A stretch of DNA of 64,000 nt from an uncultured Planktomarina sp. (GCA_905182535.1 CAJJBZ010000001.1:186001-250000), one strand, 5' to 3'; shown: positions 41,096-51,736, numbered from the stretch's first letter. Translations and numbers: made by a program. The notes: a model not told the origin generated them from the sequence alone.

Positions 41096-43939
41096 GTGCG
41101 TATTTTACACGTTTTAGATTTTACTCATCGTTACCCCATTGACCTTATGTCGGTTGCTCCTCAGTTTGAAGCAATGGCAGTCTTCAATTTAATTAAACAG
41201 GTTCCGCTCGCATATGATGTCGTGTCTGGACAATCGCTAAGTGCCGATTGGGCAGCAACTGGGGATCTTGCCGAGCTCTTAGAGGGTATAGGTGGATGTA
41301 GTCCATATCTGTTTACTGTCTTGCGGCAGGAGCAGGAATGGATCTCAAACGCAATATATGAAGAGTCGCCACTGATAGGGCTTCTGCCCATAGATCTAGA
41401 TTCTGCAGCGCCTGAAGTTGTGAGCCAAGTTTTGCGGACATCAAAGCGACGGGTGGCAGGTTTTTTAGCTATGGGAGAGTTGTCTGGAGCCTATCCGCTC
41501 AGCCAAACAACTCAAGCTCTTACGGATTTTGCCGATGTTGCTGTACAAGTGGCCTTCACTTCAGCTCTGGCACCCTATCAAATTTCAGGAAAGCTACCGT
41601 CAGACACAGGCTTTTTTGTTGTGGCTATGGGTAAAATGGGTGCGGGAGAACTAAATTATTCCTCTGATATTGATCTAATTGTAATGTTTGATGATCGGAA
41701 TATGGATTACCTTGAGGCCTCAGCTCTTCGCCAAGTTTTAGTGCGAGCTACGCGAACAGCGACTAAAATCCTAAATGACGTTACTGAATATGGATATGTA
41801 TTTAGGACTGACCTTCGTTTGCGGCCGGATCCGTCAGTGACGCCGATCTGTGTAGGTATGTCTTCTGCACTAGATTATTATGAAAGTTTAGGCCGGACTT
41901 GGGAGCGTGCAGCCTTCATTAAGGCCCGAATATGTGCGGGTGATCGTGTAGCAGGTGCTGCGTTTCTCGAACAAATAGTACCATTTGTCTGGCGGCGACA
42001 TCTAGATTTTGCTGCCATTGAAGAGGCTCACGCACTACGTTTGAAAATCCGTACTAAGACGGGTGCGCGCGGCTATATAAAAGTACGCGGGCATGACGTG
42101 AAATTGGGTCGTGGTGGTATTCGGGAGGTTGAATTTTTTACTCAAACCCAACAGTTAATTTCTGGTGGGCGTGACCCTGAACTACGGTCGGCGCAAACGC
42201 TCACAGCATTGGATCAGTTGGTTACTAAAGATTGGGTGCCCAATACTACTAGCGATCAACTACAAGCTAGTTATAAAGTATTGCGGCATACGGAACATGC
42301 TATTCAGATGATCCGCGACGCACAGATTCAAAGCGTACCGCAATCAGAAGAGGGCTTGGCACGGGTAGCGGGGCTTTGTAGCCAGTCCGTTGATGCATTT
42401 TTGGGAAAATTGTCGGCGCATTTAAATGCAGTACATGAAATAACAGAAGCCTTTTTTGCTCCAACATCAAGAGTGGTACCTGACGTGGCTCTAGAAGAGC
42501 ATCATGATATCACGCACCATTGGCCAAGCTACGCTGCTATGCGTTCAGAACGGGCTACAGTTTTATTTGATACCTTGCGCCCTGAGATATTGTCACGTCT
42601 GCAACTCGCCCCTAACCCTAGAGAGGCTTTGATCCAATTTGATAATTTTTTAAAGGGGTTACCAGCTGGAATTCAAGTATTCTCTCTTTTTGCAGCTAAC
42701 CCTAAATTAATAGACCTCTTGACGGATATAGCGGTTAGTGCCCCAGCCTTGGCTCAATACTTAGGTTTAAATTCTGGTGTATTGGATGCAGTGCTGAGTG
42801 GTGAGTTTTTTGCGCCTTGGCCAGATCAAGATGTATTGCAGGTACAGCTTTCCTCTGCACTGATGAGCGCCTCTGACTATGAAACCGGTTTGGACGTGGC
42901 ACGTATTTGGACCAAGGAATGGCATTTCCGCATTGGGGTTCATGTGCTGCAAGAGTTCATTACGCCAGAGCGGGCATCACAGCAATATGCCCAACTGGCG
43001 CAAGCCGTATTGGCGGTATTGTTAGAGTTTGTGCATGCCGAGTTTGCAAAAAAATATGGCTATATAGCAAAATCAGATACTACTATACTGGCTATGGGGT
43101 CACTTGGGGCAGGAAAGCTAAACTCGGTTTCAGATTTAGATCTAATTTTGATCTTTGATGCTGATGCAAACTCTTTATCGGATGGAGCTAAGAGTTTAGT
43201 ATGTCGGCAGTATTTTTCACGGTTGACCCAAGCTTTTATTACCGCTTTGACTGCGCCCACGGCCCATGGGACTCTCTATGAGGTTGATATGCGTTTGCGT
43301 CCGTCTGGCCGTGCGGGGCCTGTGGCCACATCTTTGACTGGATTTGAGGCCTATCAACGAACTGAGGCGTGGGTTTGGGAACATTTGGCCCTGACACGGG
43401 CGAGAGCCATAACTGGTAGCATGGATTTTCGCCAAAAAATCAATATTCTATTACAGACTATTCTGGACGAAAAAGGAGATTTTACTGCTGTAATGTCCGG
43501 CTTGCGTGACATGCGTATGCGGTTAGCTGAAACCAAATTGCAACGAGGTCTTTGGGATATAAAGCGTGGTCCGGGTGGCCTTCAAGACATTGAACTTTTT
43601 GGGCAGAGTGTTGCGTTGGTCCAAAACTGCCGCGACCTTTCTACAGTTGCACAATTGCGCAGTGGGCAGAACGCAGTTTGTTTTAAAGCGGCTGATCTCG
43701 ATGAATTGGCGCGATCTCACGATTGGCTGTCGGATTTGCGCCTACTGCACAGGCTAATGTGTGGCACTGATAATTATGATGCTGACTTTGGAGAAGGTGG
43801 GCGTGCTAGATTATTGCGGATAACGCAATTTGATTCTGATAGTGAGTTTGATCTCGTTGTTGTGAGAAAGCGTGTGGAGTGCGCAAAAATTATCGATTGT
43901 ATTCTTGTTGAGATTGAAGGGCACAAATATGAAAGTTGA
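41096..43939 (+). CDS. glnE: Bifunctional glutamine-synthetase adenylyltransferase/deadenylyltransferase
   Basis: Switches glutamine synthetase off and on by adding or removing AMP in response to PII. 947 residues, intact. Two nucleotidyltransferase domains are seen: GKMGAGELNYSSDIDL (about residue 176) and GSLGAGKLNSVSDLDL (about 666), each followed by a helical domain (KLGRGGIREVEFFTQ; RGPGGLQDIELFGQ). The start is uncertain. GTG 41096 is used because no good ATG lies nearer and THRYPI resembles the normal N-terminus. The stop overlaps the next gene by 11 bp. Confidence 0.94.
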   Translation: MRILHVLDFTHRYPIDLMSVAPQFEAMAVFNLIKQVPLAYDVVSGQSLSADWAATGDLAELLEGIGGCSPYLFTVLRQEQEWISNAIYEESPLIGLLPIDLDSAAPEVVSQVLRTSKRRVAGFLAMGELSGAYPLSQTTQALTDFADVAVQVAFTSALAPYQISGKLPSDTGFFVVAMGKMGAGELNYSSDIDLIVMFDDRNMDYLEASALRQVLVRATRTATKILNDVTEYGYVFRTDLRLRPDPSVTPICVGMSSALDYYESLGRTWERAAFIKARICAGDRVAGAAFLEQIVPFVWRRHLDFAAIEEAHALRLKIRTKTGARGYIKVRGHDVKLGRGGIREVEFFTQTQQLISGGRDPELRSAQTLTALDQLVTKDWVPNTTSDQLQASYKVLRHTEHAIQMIRDAQIQSVPQSEEGLARVAGLCSQSVDAFLGKLSAHLNAVHEITEAFFAPTSRVVPDVALEEHHDITHHWPSYAAMRSERATVLFDTLRPEILSRLQLAPNPREALIQFDNFLKGLPAGIQVFSLFAANPKLIDLLTDIAVSAPALAQYLGLNSGVLDAVLSGEFFAPWPDQDVLQVQLSSALMSASDYETGLDVARIWTKEWHFRIGVHVLQEFITPERASQQYAQLAQAVLAVLLEFVHAEFAKKYGYIAKSDTTILAMGSLGAGKLNSVSDLDLILIFDADANSLSDGAKSLVCRQYFSRLTQAFITALTAPTAHGTLYEVDMRLRPSGRAGPVATSLTGFEAYQRTEAWVWEHLALTRARAITGSMDFRQKINILLQTILDEKGDFTAVMSGLRDMRMRLAETKLQRGLWDIKRGPGGLQDIELFGQSVALVQNCRDLSTVAQLRSGQNAVCFKAADLDELARSHDWLSDLRLLHRLMCGTDNYDADFGEGGRARLLRITQFDSDSEFDLVVVRKRVECAKIIDCILVEIEGHKYES

Positions 43940-44228
43940 AAATGTAGATCCTAAAGGCTTAATACGTGAAAGTTACAGGATTGAATGTATTACGCCTCCA
44001 ATGTGCAAAACTATTTTCTTTGATTGGGCCATCCAAGTACCTGTGAGTGCGGATCCAGCTAAGCATATTGCCTTCTGCATTTCACATTATGGAGCCGACT
44101 TACCTGACCATCCGATGACAGCGGTCTTACAGGCAGCCCTTGCCCCTGAACCTAAAAAGATCAGGCGCGGTGGTAGAGCTGGGCGCGTTACCGAAGCAGG
44201 TCAGCGGCGTGACGGGCTATCTGTGTAA
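43929..44228 (+). CDS. Conserved hypothetical protein coupled to glnE
   Basis: 99 residues from ATG 43929, inside the end of glnE. Segments are KVENVDPKGLIRESYRIEC, TPPMCKTIFFDWAIQVP, HIAFCISHYGADLPDHPM and a basic tail RRGGRAGRV. It resembles small proteins found after glnE in other Rhodobacterales, as far as I recall. Function unknown; the fixed position suggests nitrogen metabolism. The 3' end overlaps the convergent eda gene by 41 bp. Confidence 0.8.
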   Translation: MKVENVDPKGLIRESYRIECITPPMCKTIFFDWAIQVPVSADPAKHIAFCISHYGADLPDHPMTAVLQAALAPEPKKIRRGGRAGRVTEAGQRRDGLSV

Positions 44229-44821
44229 TTTTATCCCAAGAGCCTGAGTCCACGAGCGCCTCTGGCGCAACCCAGCTACCACCTACACAAAGCGTGTTGG
44301 GCAGAGCTAAATAGTTTTTGACGTTTTCTGGTGTAATTCCACCAGTTGGGCAGAATTTGATTTGCGGCAACGGCCCAGCTATAGATCCTAACGCTAGCGC
44401 ACCACCTGCGGCTTCTGCGGGAAAAAACTTCTGGAAGAAAAACCCTTGTTCTAGCAGGCGCATGGCCTCTGTTGCTGTGGCGGCCCCTGGTAATAGTGGT
44501 AGGTCAAACTCTTGTGCCGCCGCGACCAAGATTGGCGTGGCTCCCGGTGACACTCCAAATATTGCACCTGCGGATTTGGCATTACGCACTTGTGTGGGGG
44601 TAAGTAGTGTACCAACTCCAGCTATAGCGCCCTCTACCTCGGCAATTGCTGCAATCGCCTCAAGTGCTGCATCTGTGCGCAGGGTGATTTCCAAGGCGGG
44701 CAAGCCACCGGCAACCAAGGCTCGTGCCAAGGGCTGGGCATCTTCGAGCCGCTCGATTGTTAAGACTGGAATGACGGTTCGCGGCGGCGCAGACTCTGGC
44801 TATTATTTCTGAATGGGTCAT
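44188..44821 (-). CDS. eda: 2-keto-3-deoxy-6-phosphogluconate aldolase (frame break near 44780)
   Basis: Second Entner-Doudoroff enzyme, splitting KDPG into pyruvate and glyceraldehyde 3-phosphate. ATG 44821 follows AGGAAATAC. After RVCAA the frame changes to TVIPVLTIERLEDAQPLARA, then ALEITLRTDAALEA with the catalytic glutamate, GAGTLL-type GVGTLLTPTQV, FKFFPAE-like FQKFFPAEAAGG with the Schiff-base lysine and CPTGGITPENV. About 211 residues, normal. It follows edd by 10 bp. Confidence 0.92.
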
Positions 44822-44831
44822 TTGGTATTTC

Positions 44832-46637
44832 CTATGTTACGATGCCCGCGCCCCGGACGGCAGGTCCAACGTTATGCCGGAATACAGAGAATAGCTCGCG
44901 TCCCAAGCCTTCTTGATGGTCCGACAGGTCAGGGTGTACGATCTTTCTATCTTGCCAATTTTCTGCTAAGGTTTCTAGAGTTCCATTTACTAAATCCAAG
45001 CGTAAGATATCGCCATCTTCAATTTGAGCAATTGCTCCACCGTCGATGGCTTCAGGCGACAGATGAATCGCGGCAGGAACTTTTCCTGAGGCGCCCGACA
45101 TACGGCCATCAGTGACCAAGGCCACTTTGAAGTTACGGTCCTGCAAAATTGCTAAAAATGGTGTGAGATTGTGCAGCTCCGGCATGCCGTTTGCCGAAGG
45201 ACCTTGATAGCGCACGACCACAATAACATCGCGGTTGAGTGCGCCAGATCGGAAGGCCTTCTTTACCGCATCTTGGCTTTGAAATACGGCAGCCGGGGCT
45301 TCAATAAAGCGCTGATCCTTTGCAACAGCGGAAACCTTGACCACAGCAGTTCCGAGATTACCCTTTAAATTTTGTAATCCGCCACTGATTTGAAATGGAT
45401 CTTTTGTGGGGCGTAATATCTTTTGGTTTAGGCTGTGTTTTGGCGCATTTACATAGCCCACTTTACCATTTTTGAGTACCGCTTGGCGGCTGTAATGGCG
45501 CAGACCGGGACCCATTATAGTTTTAACATTTTCATGCAACAAGCCGGCATCCAGTAGTTGTGATATCAAATAGGGCAGGCCGCCCGCGGCGTGAAAATGA
45601 TTCACATCAGCTAAGCCGTTTGGGTAGACTTTGGCCAAGAGCGGTACTATCGCCGAAATATCTGCAAAATCCTGAGGCACCAGGATTACCCCAGCGGCCC
45701 GAGCCATGGCTGGTATGTGTAGCACAAGATTGGTCGATCCTCCTGTGGCCATCAGGCCCACAATCCCATTGACCCAAGCCTTTTCGTCAAGAATCTGTGA
45801 CGTAGAAATATAGGTATGCCCCAGAGCTGTGTTGGCTAGAACTTGTTTGGTGCCTTGAATGTTTAACTCATCGCGCAGCTTACTGTTTGGTGGGACAAAG
45901 CTGGCACCGGGAAGGTGTAGCCCCATAAACTCCATCAACATTTGATTAGAGTTTGCAGTGCCGTAAAAAGTACAGGTTCCTGGACCGTGATAGCTGGCCA
46001 TTTCGGCGGCCATCAGTTCTTCACGGTCACACACGCCATCAGCAAACTGCTTGCGAATTTCAGTCTTCGCGTCATTGGATATGCCGGAAGGCATCGGGCC
46101 AGCGGGTAGAAATATAGCAGGTAAATGGCCGAAGGTGGCGGCAGCAATTACCAATCCGGGTACGATCTTATCGCATACTCCTAGAAAGATGGCTGCATCG
46201 AAGGTATTATGCGAAAGTCCAATCGCAGCTGAAAGAGCAATGGTGTCGCGTGAAAATAAGCTTAGCTCCATGCCTGGCTGACCTTGGGTTACGCCATCGC
46301 ACATGGCTGGCACACCGGCTGCAACTTGGGCTGTAGCACCCAAAGTACGGGCGGCGTCTTTTATTTGTGCCGGATAGGTTTCAAACGGCTGATGCGCTGA
46401 GAGCATATCATTATAAGCGGTGATGATGCCGATGTTTGGTGCGCGTTCTTCTAACAACGTGGATTTATCCTGTCCCATTGCTGCATAGGCGTGGGCCTGG
46501 TTGCCGCAGCTTAAATGTGCACGACGTGGCCCGTCTTCTGCCGCTTTGGCAACCTTAGTCAGATAGGCGCAACGGCTATTTTTTGAACGTTGCACAATTT
46601 TTTGTGTTATGGTGTTCAGTCTTGAATCCAATTTCAT
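44832..46637 (-). CDS. edd: 6-phosphogluconate dehydratase
   Basis: First Entner-Doudoroff enzyme. 601 residues from ATG 46637, which follows TGGAGAG; an in-frame TTG at 46649 is less likely. Iron-sulfur cysteines lie in [29 protein letters not shown] and the later ILxTGGSTN-type [14 protein letters not shown] region. The C-terminal [18 protein letters not shown] swivel domain is present. Frame intact. The operon is edd-eda, convergent with glnE. Confidence 0.96.
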   Translation of the reverse strand: MKLDSRLNTITQKIVQRSKNSRCAYLTKVAKAAEDGPRRAHLSCGNQAHAYAAMGQDKSTLLEERAPNIGIITAYNDMLSAHQPFETYPAQIKDAARTLGATAQVAAGVPAMCDGVTQGQPGMELSLFSRDTIALSAAIGLSHNTFDAAIFLGVCDKIVPGLVIAAATFGHLPAIFLPAGPMPSGISNDAKTEIRKQFADGVCDREELMAAEMASYHGPGTCTFYGTANSNQMLMEFMGLHLPGASFVPPNSKLRDELNIQGTKQVLANTALGHTYISTSQILDEKAWVNGIVGLMATGGSTNLVLHIPAMARAAGVILVPQDFADISAIVPLLAKVYPNGLADVNHFHAAGGLPYLISQLLDAGLLHENVKTIMGPGLRHYSRQAVLKNGKVGYVNAPKHSLNQKILRPTKDPFQISGGLQNLKGNLGTAVVKVSAVAKDQRFIEAPAAVFQSQDAVKKAFRSGALNRDVIVVVRYQGPSANGMPELHNLTPFLAILQDRNFKVALVTDGRMSGASGKVPAAIHLSPEAIDGGAIAQIEDGDILRLDLVNGTLETLAENWQDRKIVHPDLSDHQEGLGRELFSVFRHNVGPAVRGAGIVT

Positions 46638-46760
46638 TGTGCTCTCCAATAGTTCTTGTTAGCGCTATCATCATAGTTTGCAAACAAAATCAATGCGTAT
46701 CTGCCCTTGTCCCCATACTTTGCCTGAATTAGGCGGGTAGTAACCACAAAGGGGACAGAA

Positions 46761-47956
46761 ATGCTCAATGACCATGCAGTTATACGGCTAAAGCCAAAAA
46801 CCAACGCACAGCGTGTACGGCATGGATTTCCATGGATTTATGACAATGAATTAGTTACGGACCGCAGGACGAAGGCTTTGCGTCCAGGCAGTTTGGCCAT
46901 TTTGCATGATCATGCCCAAAATATTCTGGGTTTGTTCGCAGTGAATCCTAATTCAAAAATTTTTGCCCGCAAGCTATCTGACGACGTAGATATTGTGATT
47001 GACGCAGATTGGTTTGCGCAGAAAATAAGACTGGCCTTAGCTCTGCGGGAGCAACTTTATAGCAAGCCCTATTACCGGTTAGTTCACGCTGAGGCCGATC
47101 ACCTGCCAGGGCTGATCATTGATAGGTTTTCTGATTTGTTGGTCATCCAACCCAATGCTGCTTGGGTTGATGATCTCTTACCTGCTTTAGTGGATGCACT
47201 GAAAGTCGTGATGTCTCCCACATCTATCGTTGTTAATGGCGCCGGGCGTGCGCGTATACTGGAGGGGTTGGACGACTCCCGCCGCATGGCATTGGGGGAA
47301 ATGCCAACAGATGCTATTGCAGTGCCTATGAATGGCGCTGTCTATTTTGCGGATGTGGCTGAGGGTCAAAAAACTGGAATTTTCTACGATCAACGCCCTA
47401 ATCATCAATTTGTGAAAGGCCTATCAGCGGGCAAAACTGTTTTGGACGTATTTTCACATGTGGGCGGTTTTGGACTTGCGGCTATGGCACAGGGTGCGGC
47501 ATCAGTAACCTGTATTGATGGTTCTCAACCTGCTTTGGATCTAGCCATTCGTGGTGCTGCAGCTACCAAGTCAGACGTACCATTTGAAACTATTAAAAGT
47601 GACGCATTTGACGCGATGGTAGAAATGGCTGCAGCTGGTAAAATTTTTGAAGTAGTCGTATGTGACCCGCCAGCATTTGCGCCACAAAAAGCGTCCCGAG
47701 AGGTTGGTTTACGCGCTTATGAGCGTGTTGCCCGTTTGGCCAGTGCTTTGGTCGCGCAGGTGGTTATTTAGTTTTATGCTCTTGTTCACATGCTGCTGAC
47801 ATGTCAAAATTTCGAAAAGCATCTTTAGTTGGAATGGGCAAAGCAGGCCGTAAAGGCCAAATAATACATACCGGATCAGCAGGCATAGACCATCCTGTGC
47901 ACCCTCATCTTGCAGAGTCGAGCTATTTAAAAACCCTTGTCTTTCGTATGCTGTGA
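46761..47956 (+). CDS. Class I SAM-dependent rRNA methyltransferase, RlmI/RlmK-like (frame break near 47760)
   Basis: N-terminal PUA domain (RVRHGFPWIYDNELV, LRPGSLAILHDH), a linker region and a Rossmann methyltransferase with FYDQRPNHQFV, VLDVFSHVGGFGLAAMAQG and the VVCDPPAFAPQK catalytic motif. In the CAGGTGG at 47757-47763 one G is missing; restoring it gives QGGYLVLCSCSHAADM and a complete end at TGA 47954-47956. About 399 residues. Likely methylates a cytosine in 23S rRNA, target not determinable by eye. The stop overlaps the PIN gene ATG (TGATG). Confidence 0.9.
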
Positions 47957-48489
47957 TGCGGGTTGTTTTTGACACCTGTGTTTTGGTGCCAAGCTTTCTA
48001 CGCGCGGTCTTATTGGCCGCGGCAGACGTGGCTCAAGTCGAGGCAATCGTGTCCCCCCGCATTTTAGAAGAATGGGTGCGGGCGGGCAAAACACCTTTGC
48101 AGCGGTTAGAGGCTGAGGCTGCGATTGTTCGGTTTCGACGGGAGTTTGAAACATCTATCCGCCCAGACCCGACATCTTTGGCCGAATTTTGGCTACCAGA
48201 TCGAGATGATATCCACATTTTAGGTTTAGCCGTAGGCCAGCATGCCGATGTTATAGTTACCCATAATAAAAAAGACTTTCCACAGGATGAACTGCGCAGC
48301 TATGGTCTTGAACGCATGGATCCTGATGCATTTTTGCGCCAGCTATTGAAGCATAACGCCAACGGGTTAGCGGCAGTTGTTCAACCCATTATGTCAAACA
48401 TACAATCTGCACATCCAGATGTCAGAGCCCTGGATATTTGGCGAAAAGCTTGGTTGCCGCAATTTGGTCGTCTGATAGAGAAATTATGA
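47956..48489 (+). CDS. PIN-domain protein (putative ribonuclease, COG1569-like)
   Basis: 177 residues. The PIN acidic residues are visible: RVVFDTCVLVPS at the N-terminus, RILEEWVR, DRDDIHILGLAVG and VIVTHNKKDFP. The family includes toxins, but no antitoxin gene lies beside it. Instead it overlaps a methyltransferase gene by TGATG, so the two are translationally coupled; an RNA-processing or maturation role is an inference from this. GTG 47953 is an alternative start. The 3' end overlaps the convergent M48 gene by 6 bp. Confidence 0.87.
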   Translation: MRVVFDTCVLVPSFLRAVLLAAADVAQVEAIVSPRILEEWVRAGKTPLQRLEAEAAIVRFRREFETSIRPDPTSLAEFWLPDRDDIHILGLAVGQHADVIVTHNKKDFPQDELRSYGLERMDPDAFLRQLLKHNANGLAAVVQPIMSNIQSAHPDVRALDIWRKAWLPQFGRLIEKL

Positions 48490-49173
48490 AACGGTGCCGG
48501 TCCAACGCATTTCATTGGCCTCAATAGCTTTTATACGATCACTGGTCTTTGGATGGCTGAGAAACCAAGCGGGGGTGGAGCCGTTGTTTGCTGTCAGCTT
48601 ATTGAGCTTTGTGAACAAGCTTTTTTGCGGAGCTACTCCAAGCCCGGCCTTGATCATCAAAGCGGTGGCATATGCATCAGCCTCAAATTCATCCTTGCGC
48701 GACATGCCCGCGGCTACCATGCTGACGGCCATATTGGCAATCCAAGGGCCGATGAAGGGTATAAATCGGTTTAAAGTTACAGCAAGAACGGTACGCATGG
48801 CATTTTGCCCTGAGAAATCGATCATTCGGCGTTTAGTATGCCCTAGGGCTACATGGCCTAATTCATGGGCAATGACGGAGCTCATTTCTGCAGCACTCAC
48901 CTCACCATTATTAAATCTATCCAAAAACCCTCGAGTAATATAGATTTGGCCATCGGGTGCCGCCAAGCCATTAACTGGATCAATTTCATAGATATTCACA
49001 TGTAGACGCTTGAGGTCGAGAGCATGTGCAAGCTGCATAAAATGCTTCTCGAGGGTGGAGTTATTCAAAGGTTTGGACTGTGCGGCCAACGTACGCTTGG
49101 TTTGGGTGACTGAGACTAGGTAGCTCACTAGGCCAACTATTACTGCAAACCCTATGGGTATAATAAAATGCAT
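48484..49173 (-). CDS. M48-family membrane-anchored zinc metalloprotease
   Basis: 229 residues from ATG 49173; a GTG at 49212 is also in frame and neither has a clear ribosome site. An N-terminal membrane segment (FIIPIGFAVIVGLVSYLVS) is followed by the peptidase domain with VIAHELGHVALGH (HExxH) and the third zinc ligand in RKDEFEADAYA. A second hydrophobic patch, FIPFIGPWIANMAVSMVAA, lies between them. It probably removes damaged membrane or envelope proteins, like HtpX or BepA relatives; substrate unknown. Confidence 0.9.
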   Translation of the reverse strand: MHFIIPIGFAVIVGLVSYLVSVTQTKRTLAAQSKPLNNSTLEKHFMQLAHALDLKRLHVNIYEIDPVNGLAAPDGQIYITRGFLDRFNNGEVSAAEMSSVIAHELGHVALGHTKRRMIDFSGQNAMRTVLAVTLNRFIPFIGPWIANMAVSMVAAGMSRKDEFEADAYATALMIKAGLGVAPQKSLFTKLNKLTANNGSTPAWFLSHPKTSDRIKAIEANEMRWTGTVS

Positions 49174-49267
49174 AAGCTTTATATGGCGTAGGTGACGAGA
49201 GGTTTCAATCACAGCTTGGATTTAAGCTGGTACATACTAATTATATTTAAATTTTTTTATCATATAG

Positions 49268-50449
49268 TTATGTAATTAACTTCATTCCTGATGAAATTCC
49301 ATCCAACGTCATGGGAACCATACGATTTTCAAATATTTTTTGAATCATGGCAATTGACTGGGTATAGGGCCAGTACCGTTCAGGCACTGGGTTAAACCAT
49401 ATTGAATCTTTCCACTGCTCCTGAGCGCGTAACAGCCATTGTTGGCCCGAAATTTTATTCCAATGCTCATTCGCACCACCCACATAAGCAATTTCATAAG
49501 GCGACATTGACGCATCACCCACAAATATACATTTATAATCCGGCCCGTAGGTGCGTAAAACCTCTTCAGTGGGTATTTGCTCCGTCCATCGGCGCTCATT
49601 GTCGCGCCAAAGGCCTTCATAAAGGCAATTATGGAAATAATAGCTTTCCAGATGTTTAAACTCTGAGCGTGCAGCCGAAAATAGCTCTTCAACCAATTTT
49701 ATATGTGGATCCATTGACCCACCGGCGTCTAGAAACAAGAGCACCTTTACAGCATTTCGCCGTTCTGGTCGGGTTTGTACATCTAAATAACCATTTTCAG
49801 CAGTTTTTTGGATGGTGAAGTCGAGATCTAGCTCATCTTGCGCTCCCTCGCGGGCCCACTTTCGGAGCCGTTTTAAAGCGACTTTTATATTGCGGGTTCC
49901 TAGCTCAACATTGCCGTCGAGGTTTTTGAAGTTACGCTTATCCCAAACCTTAACTGCGCGTTGGTGGCGGCTTTCATCTTGCCCCATGCGTACGCCTTCA
50001 GGGTTGTACCCATAAGCGCCAAAGGGAGAAGTGCCTGCGGTGCCCAACCATTTACTGCCACCTTGGTGCCGGCCCTTTTGCTCTTCTAGACGTTTTCGCA
50101 GCGTTTCCATTAGCTTATCAAATCCACCTAATCCCTGAATCTCAGCTTTATCGGCGTCTGATAGCGTTTTTTCGGCCAGTTTGCGAAGCCAATCGTCGGG
50201 TAGATCTACCTGCTCGAGCATATCTTGTGTGCTGACATCTTCCAGACCCTTAAATGTAGCAGCAAAAGCTCGGTCAAATTTGTCTAAATTTCGTTCGTCT
50301 TTGACAAGAATTGTACGGCCCAGAAGATAGAACTGATCCATATCATAGGTAGCGAGCCCCAATTTCATAGCTTCTAAAAAACTTAAAAATTCCCTTAAGG
50401 ATACCGGGATTTTATGTGCTCTTAGATTGTCAAAGAACGGTAAAAACAT
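49268..50449 (-). CDS. VWA-domain protein, CoxE-like
   Basis: 393 residues. A long helical N-terminal region (LREFLSFLEAMKLGLATYDM) precedes a von Willebrand A domain with a metal site LLFLDAGGSMDPH (DxGxS) about residue 228 and VGDASMSPYEIAYVGG. Such proteins work with a MoxR ATPase in protein maturation or metal-centre assembly; the MoxR gene lies just upstream at 50740 on the same strand with a small membrane-protein gene between. The protein client is unknown. Confidence 0.9.
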   Translation of the reverse strand: MFLPFFDNLRAHKIPVSLREFLSFLEAMKLGLATYDMDQFYLLGRTILVKDERNLDKFDRAFAATFKGLEDVSTQDMLEQVDLPDDWLRKLAEKTLSDADKAEIQGLGGFDKLMETLRKRLEEQKGRHQGGSKWLGTAGTSPFGAYGYNPEGVRMGQDESRHQRAVKVWDKRNFKNLDGNVELGTRNIKVALKRLRKWAREGAQDELDLDFTIQKTAENGYLDVQTRPERRNAVKVLLFLDAGGSMDPHIKLVEELFSAARSEFKHLESYYFHNCLYEGLWRDNERRWTEQIPTEEVLRTYGPDYKCIFVGDASMSPYEIAYVGGANEHWNKISGQQWLLRAQEQWKDSIWFNPVPERYWPYTQSIAMIQKIFENRMVPMTLDGISSGMKLIT

Positions 50450-50454
50450 GCGCG

Positions 50455-50637
50455 TTAGCCCATACGCAGGATGACTACATTGACAATCAGGGCCAGTAGG
50501 CCTCCAATTATGCCGCAGGAGGCACCATATTGCAGCATGTCTAATATTTTACCTTGGCGTCGAATAGCTAAAAAAATACCACAGATAGCACCAAGCACCA
50601 TGCCAAAAATGGCCGGGTATTGGAGGATGTAAGTCAT
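50455..50637 (-). CDS. Small two-span membrane protein between moxR-like and VWA genes
   Basis: 60 residues if started at ATG 50637 (preceded by GGAACAACAT); the frame is open to 50679. Two membrane spans are evident: FGMVLGAICGIFLAI and GIIGGLLALIVNVVIL, separated by a basic loop RRQGKILDMLQ. The VWA gene begins 5 bp after its stop. No family recognised. It may anchor the MoxR/VWA pair to the membrane. Confidence 0.65.
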   Translation of the reverse strand: MTYILQYPAIFGMVLGAICGIFLAIRRQGKILDMLQYGASCGIIGGLLALIVNVVILRMG

Positions 50638-50739
50638 ATGTTGTTCCATTCTTGTGAGTGGGTCGAGCGATAAGCCCATTTGGCAATTATTACATTTTCC
50701 GTATCTTGGGCCGTGCGGCCTGTCCAGACTACGGAGGGC

Positions 50740-51579
50740 CTATCTTTGACTGCGTGCCATAAAGGCCAAACGTTCAAACAAATGTACGTCTTGCTCGTTT
50801 TTCAATAGGGCGCCATGTAACCGCGGCAGAGCGTTGACCCCATTGCGGCGCAAATCCTCGGGAGTGAGATCCTCGGCAAGTAGCAGTTTTAACCAATCTA
50901 AAACCTCGCTGGTGGACGGTTTTTTCTTCAGACCAGGCGTTTCACGGATCTCAAAAAACTGGGTTAATGCTGTTTCTAGGAGCTGTGTTTTAATGCCTGG
51001 GTGGTGAACTTCGATAATCTTACGTAGCGTCTCTGGCTCAGGAAAGCTGATATAGTGGAAAAAACAACGCCTCAAAAAAGCATCTGGCAACTCTTTTTCA
51101 TTGTTCGAGGTGATGATTACTACCGGACGATGCCGCGCTTTAACCGTGGCACCGGTTTCATAGACATGAAATGCCATGCGATCTAATTCTTGCAGTAAGT
51201 CGTTTGGAAATTCGACGTCTGCCTTGTCAATTTCATCAATCAGCAAAACGACTTTTTTATCACTGGAAAATGCCTTCCAAAGCTTACCTTTTTTAATGTA
51301 ATGGGCAACGTCATGCACCCGCTCATCGCCGAGTTGGCTATCTCGCAAACGGCTAACCGCGTCATACTCGTATAGGCCTTGCTGTGCCCGAGTGGTCGAT
51401 TTTATATTCCACTCTATCATCTCCATCTTCAGAGATTCGGCAACTTGACGTGCAAGTTCAGTTTTGCCTGTTCCAGGCTCACCTTTGACGAGAAGAGGAC
51501 GCTCTAGAGTAACGGCGGCGTTGACGGCGACTGCGAGATCATCCGCGGCAATGTATGTGTTAGTAGAGGTAAATTTCAC
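50740..51579 (-). CDS. MoxR-family AAA+ ATPase
   Basis: 279 residues. Walker A is KGEPGTGKTELA, Walker B VVLLIDEIDKAD, sensor 1 region VVIITSNNEKELPDAFLRRC with the arginine finger, followed by the helical lid. It is a chaperone-like ATPase, used with VWA partners to mature enzyme complexes. The VWA protein at 49268 is the obvious partner. It starts the three-gene unit and is divergent from dksA. Confidence 0.93.
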   Translation of the reverse strand: MKFTSTNTYIAADDLAVAVNAAVTLERPLLVKGEPGTGKTELARQVAESLKMEMIEWNIKSTTRAQQGLYEYDAVSRLRDSQLGDERVHDVAHYIKKGKLWKAFSSDKKVVLLIDEIDKADVEFPNDLLQELDRMAFHVYETGATVKARHRPVVIITSNNEKELPDAFLRRCFFHYISFPEPETLRKIIEVHHPGIKTQLLETALTQFFEIRETPGLKKKPSTSEVLDWLKLLLAEDLTPEDLRRNGVNALPRLHGALLKNEQDVHLFERLAFMARSQR

Positions 51580-51736
51580 GGCAAGCTTCTTTCATTATTT
51601 AGCTTGTTAGTAACATGTACTCTCAGATGATCCAATTGCCGTTTTGTGCGTGACAAATAGGTTAACGTTGGATACATCGCGCTGGAGGGATTGTTGTATT
51701 TAGCTGTGGTCCATTTCAATTTGCGAGTTATGTTAC

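Noticed and set aside
47956..48489. Toxin-antitoxin system
   Set aside because: No antitoxin-like gene on either side; upstream is an rRNA methyltransferase and downstream a convergent protease.
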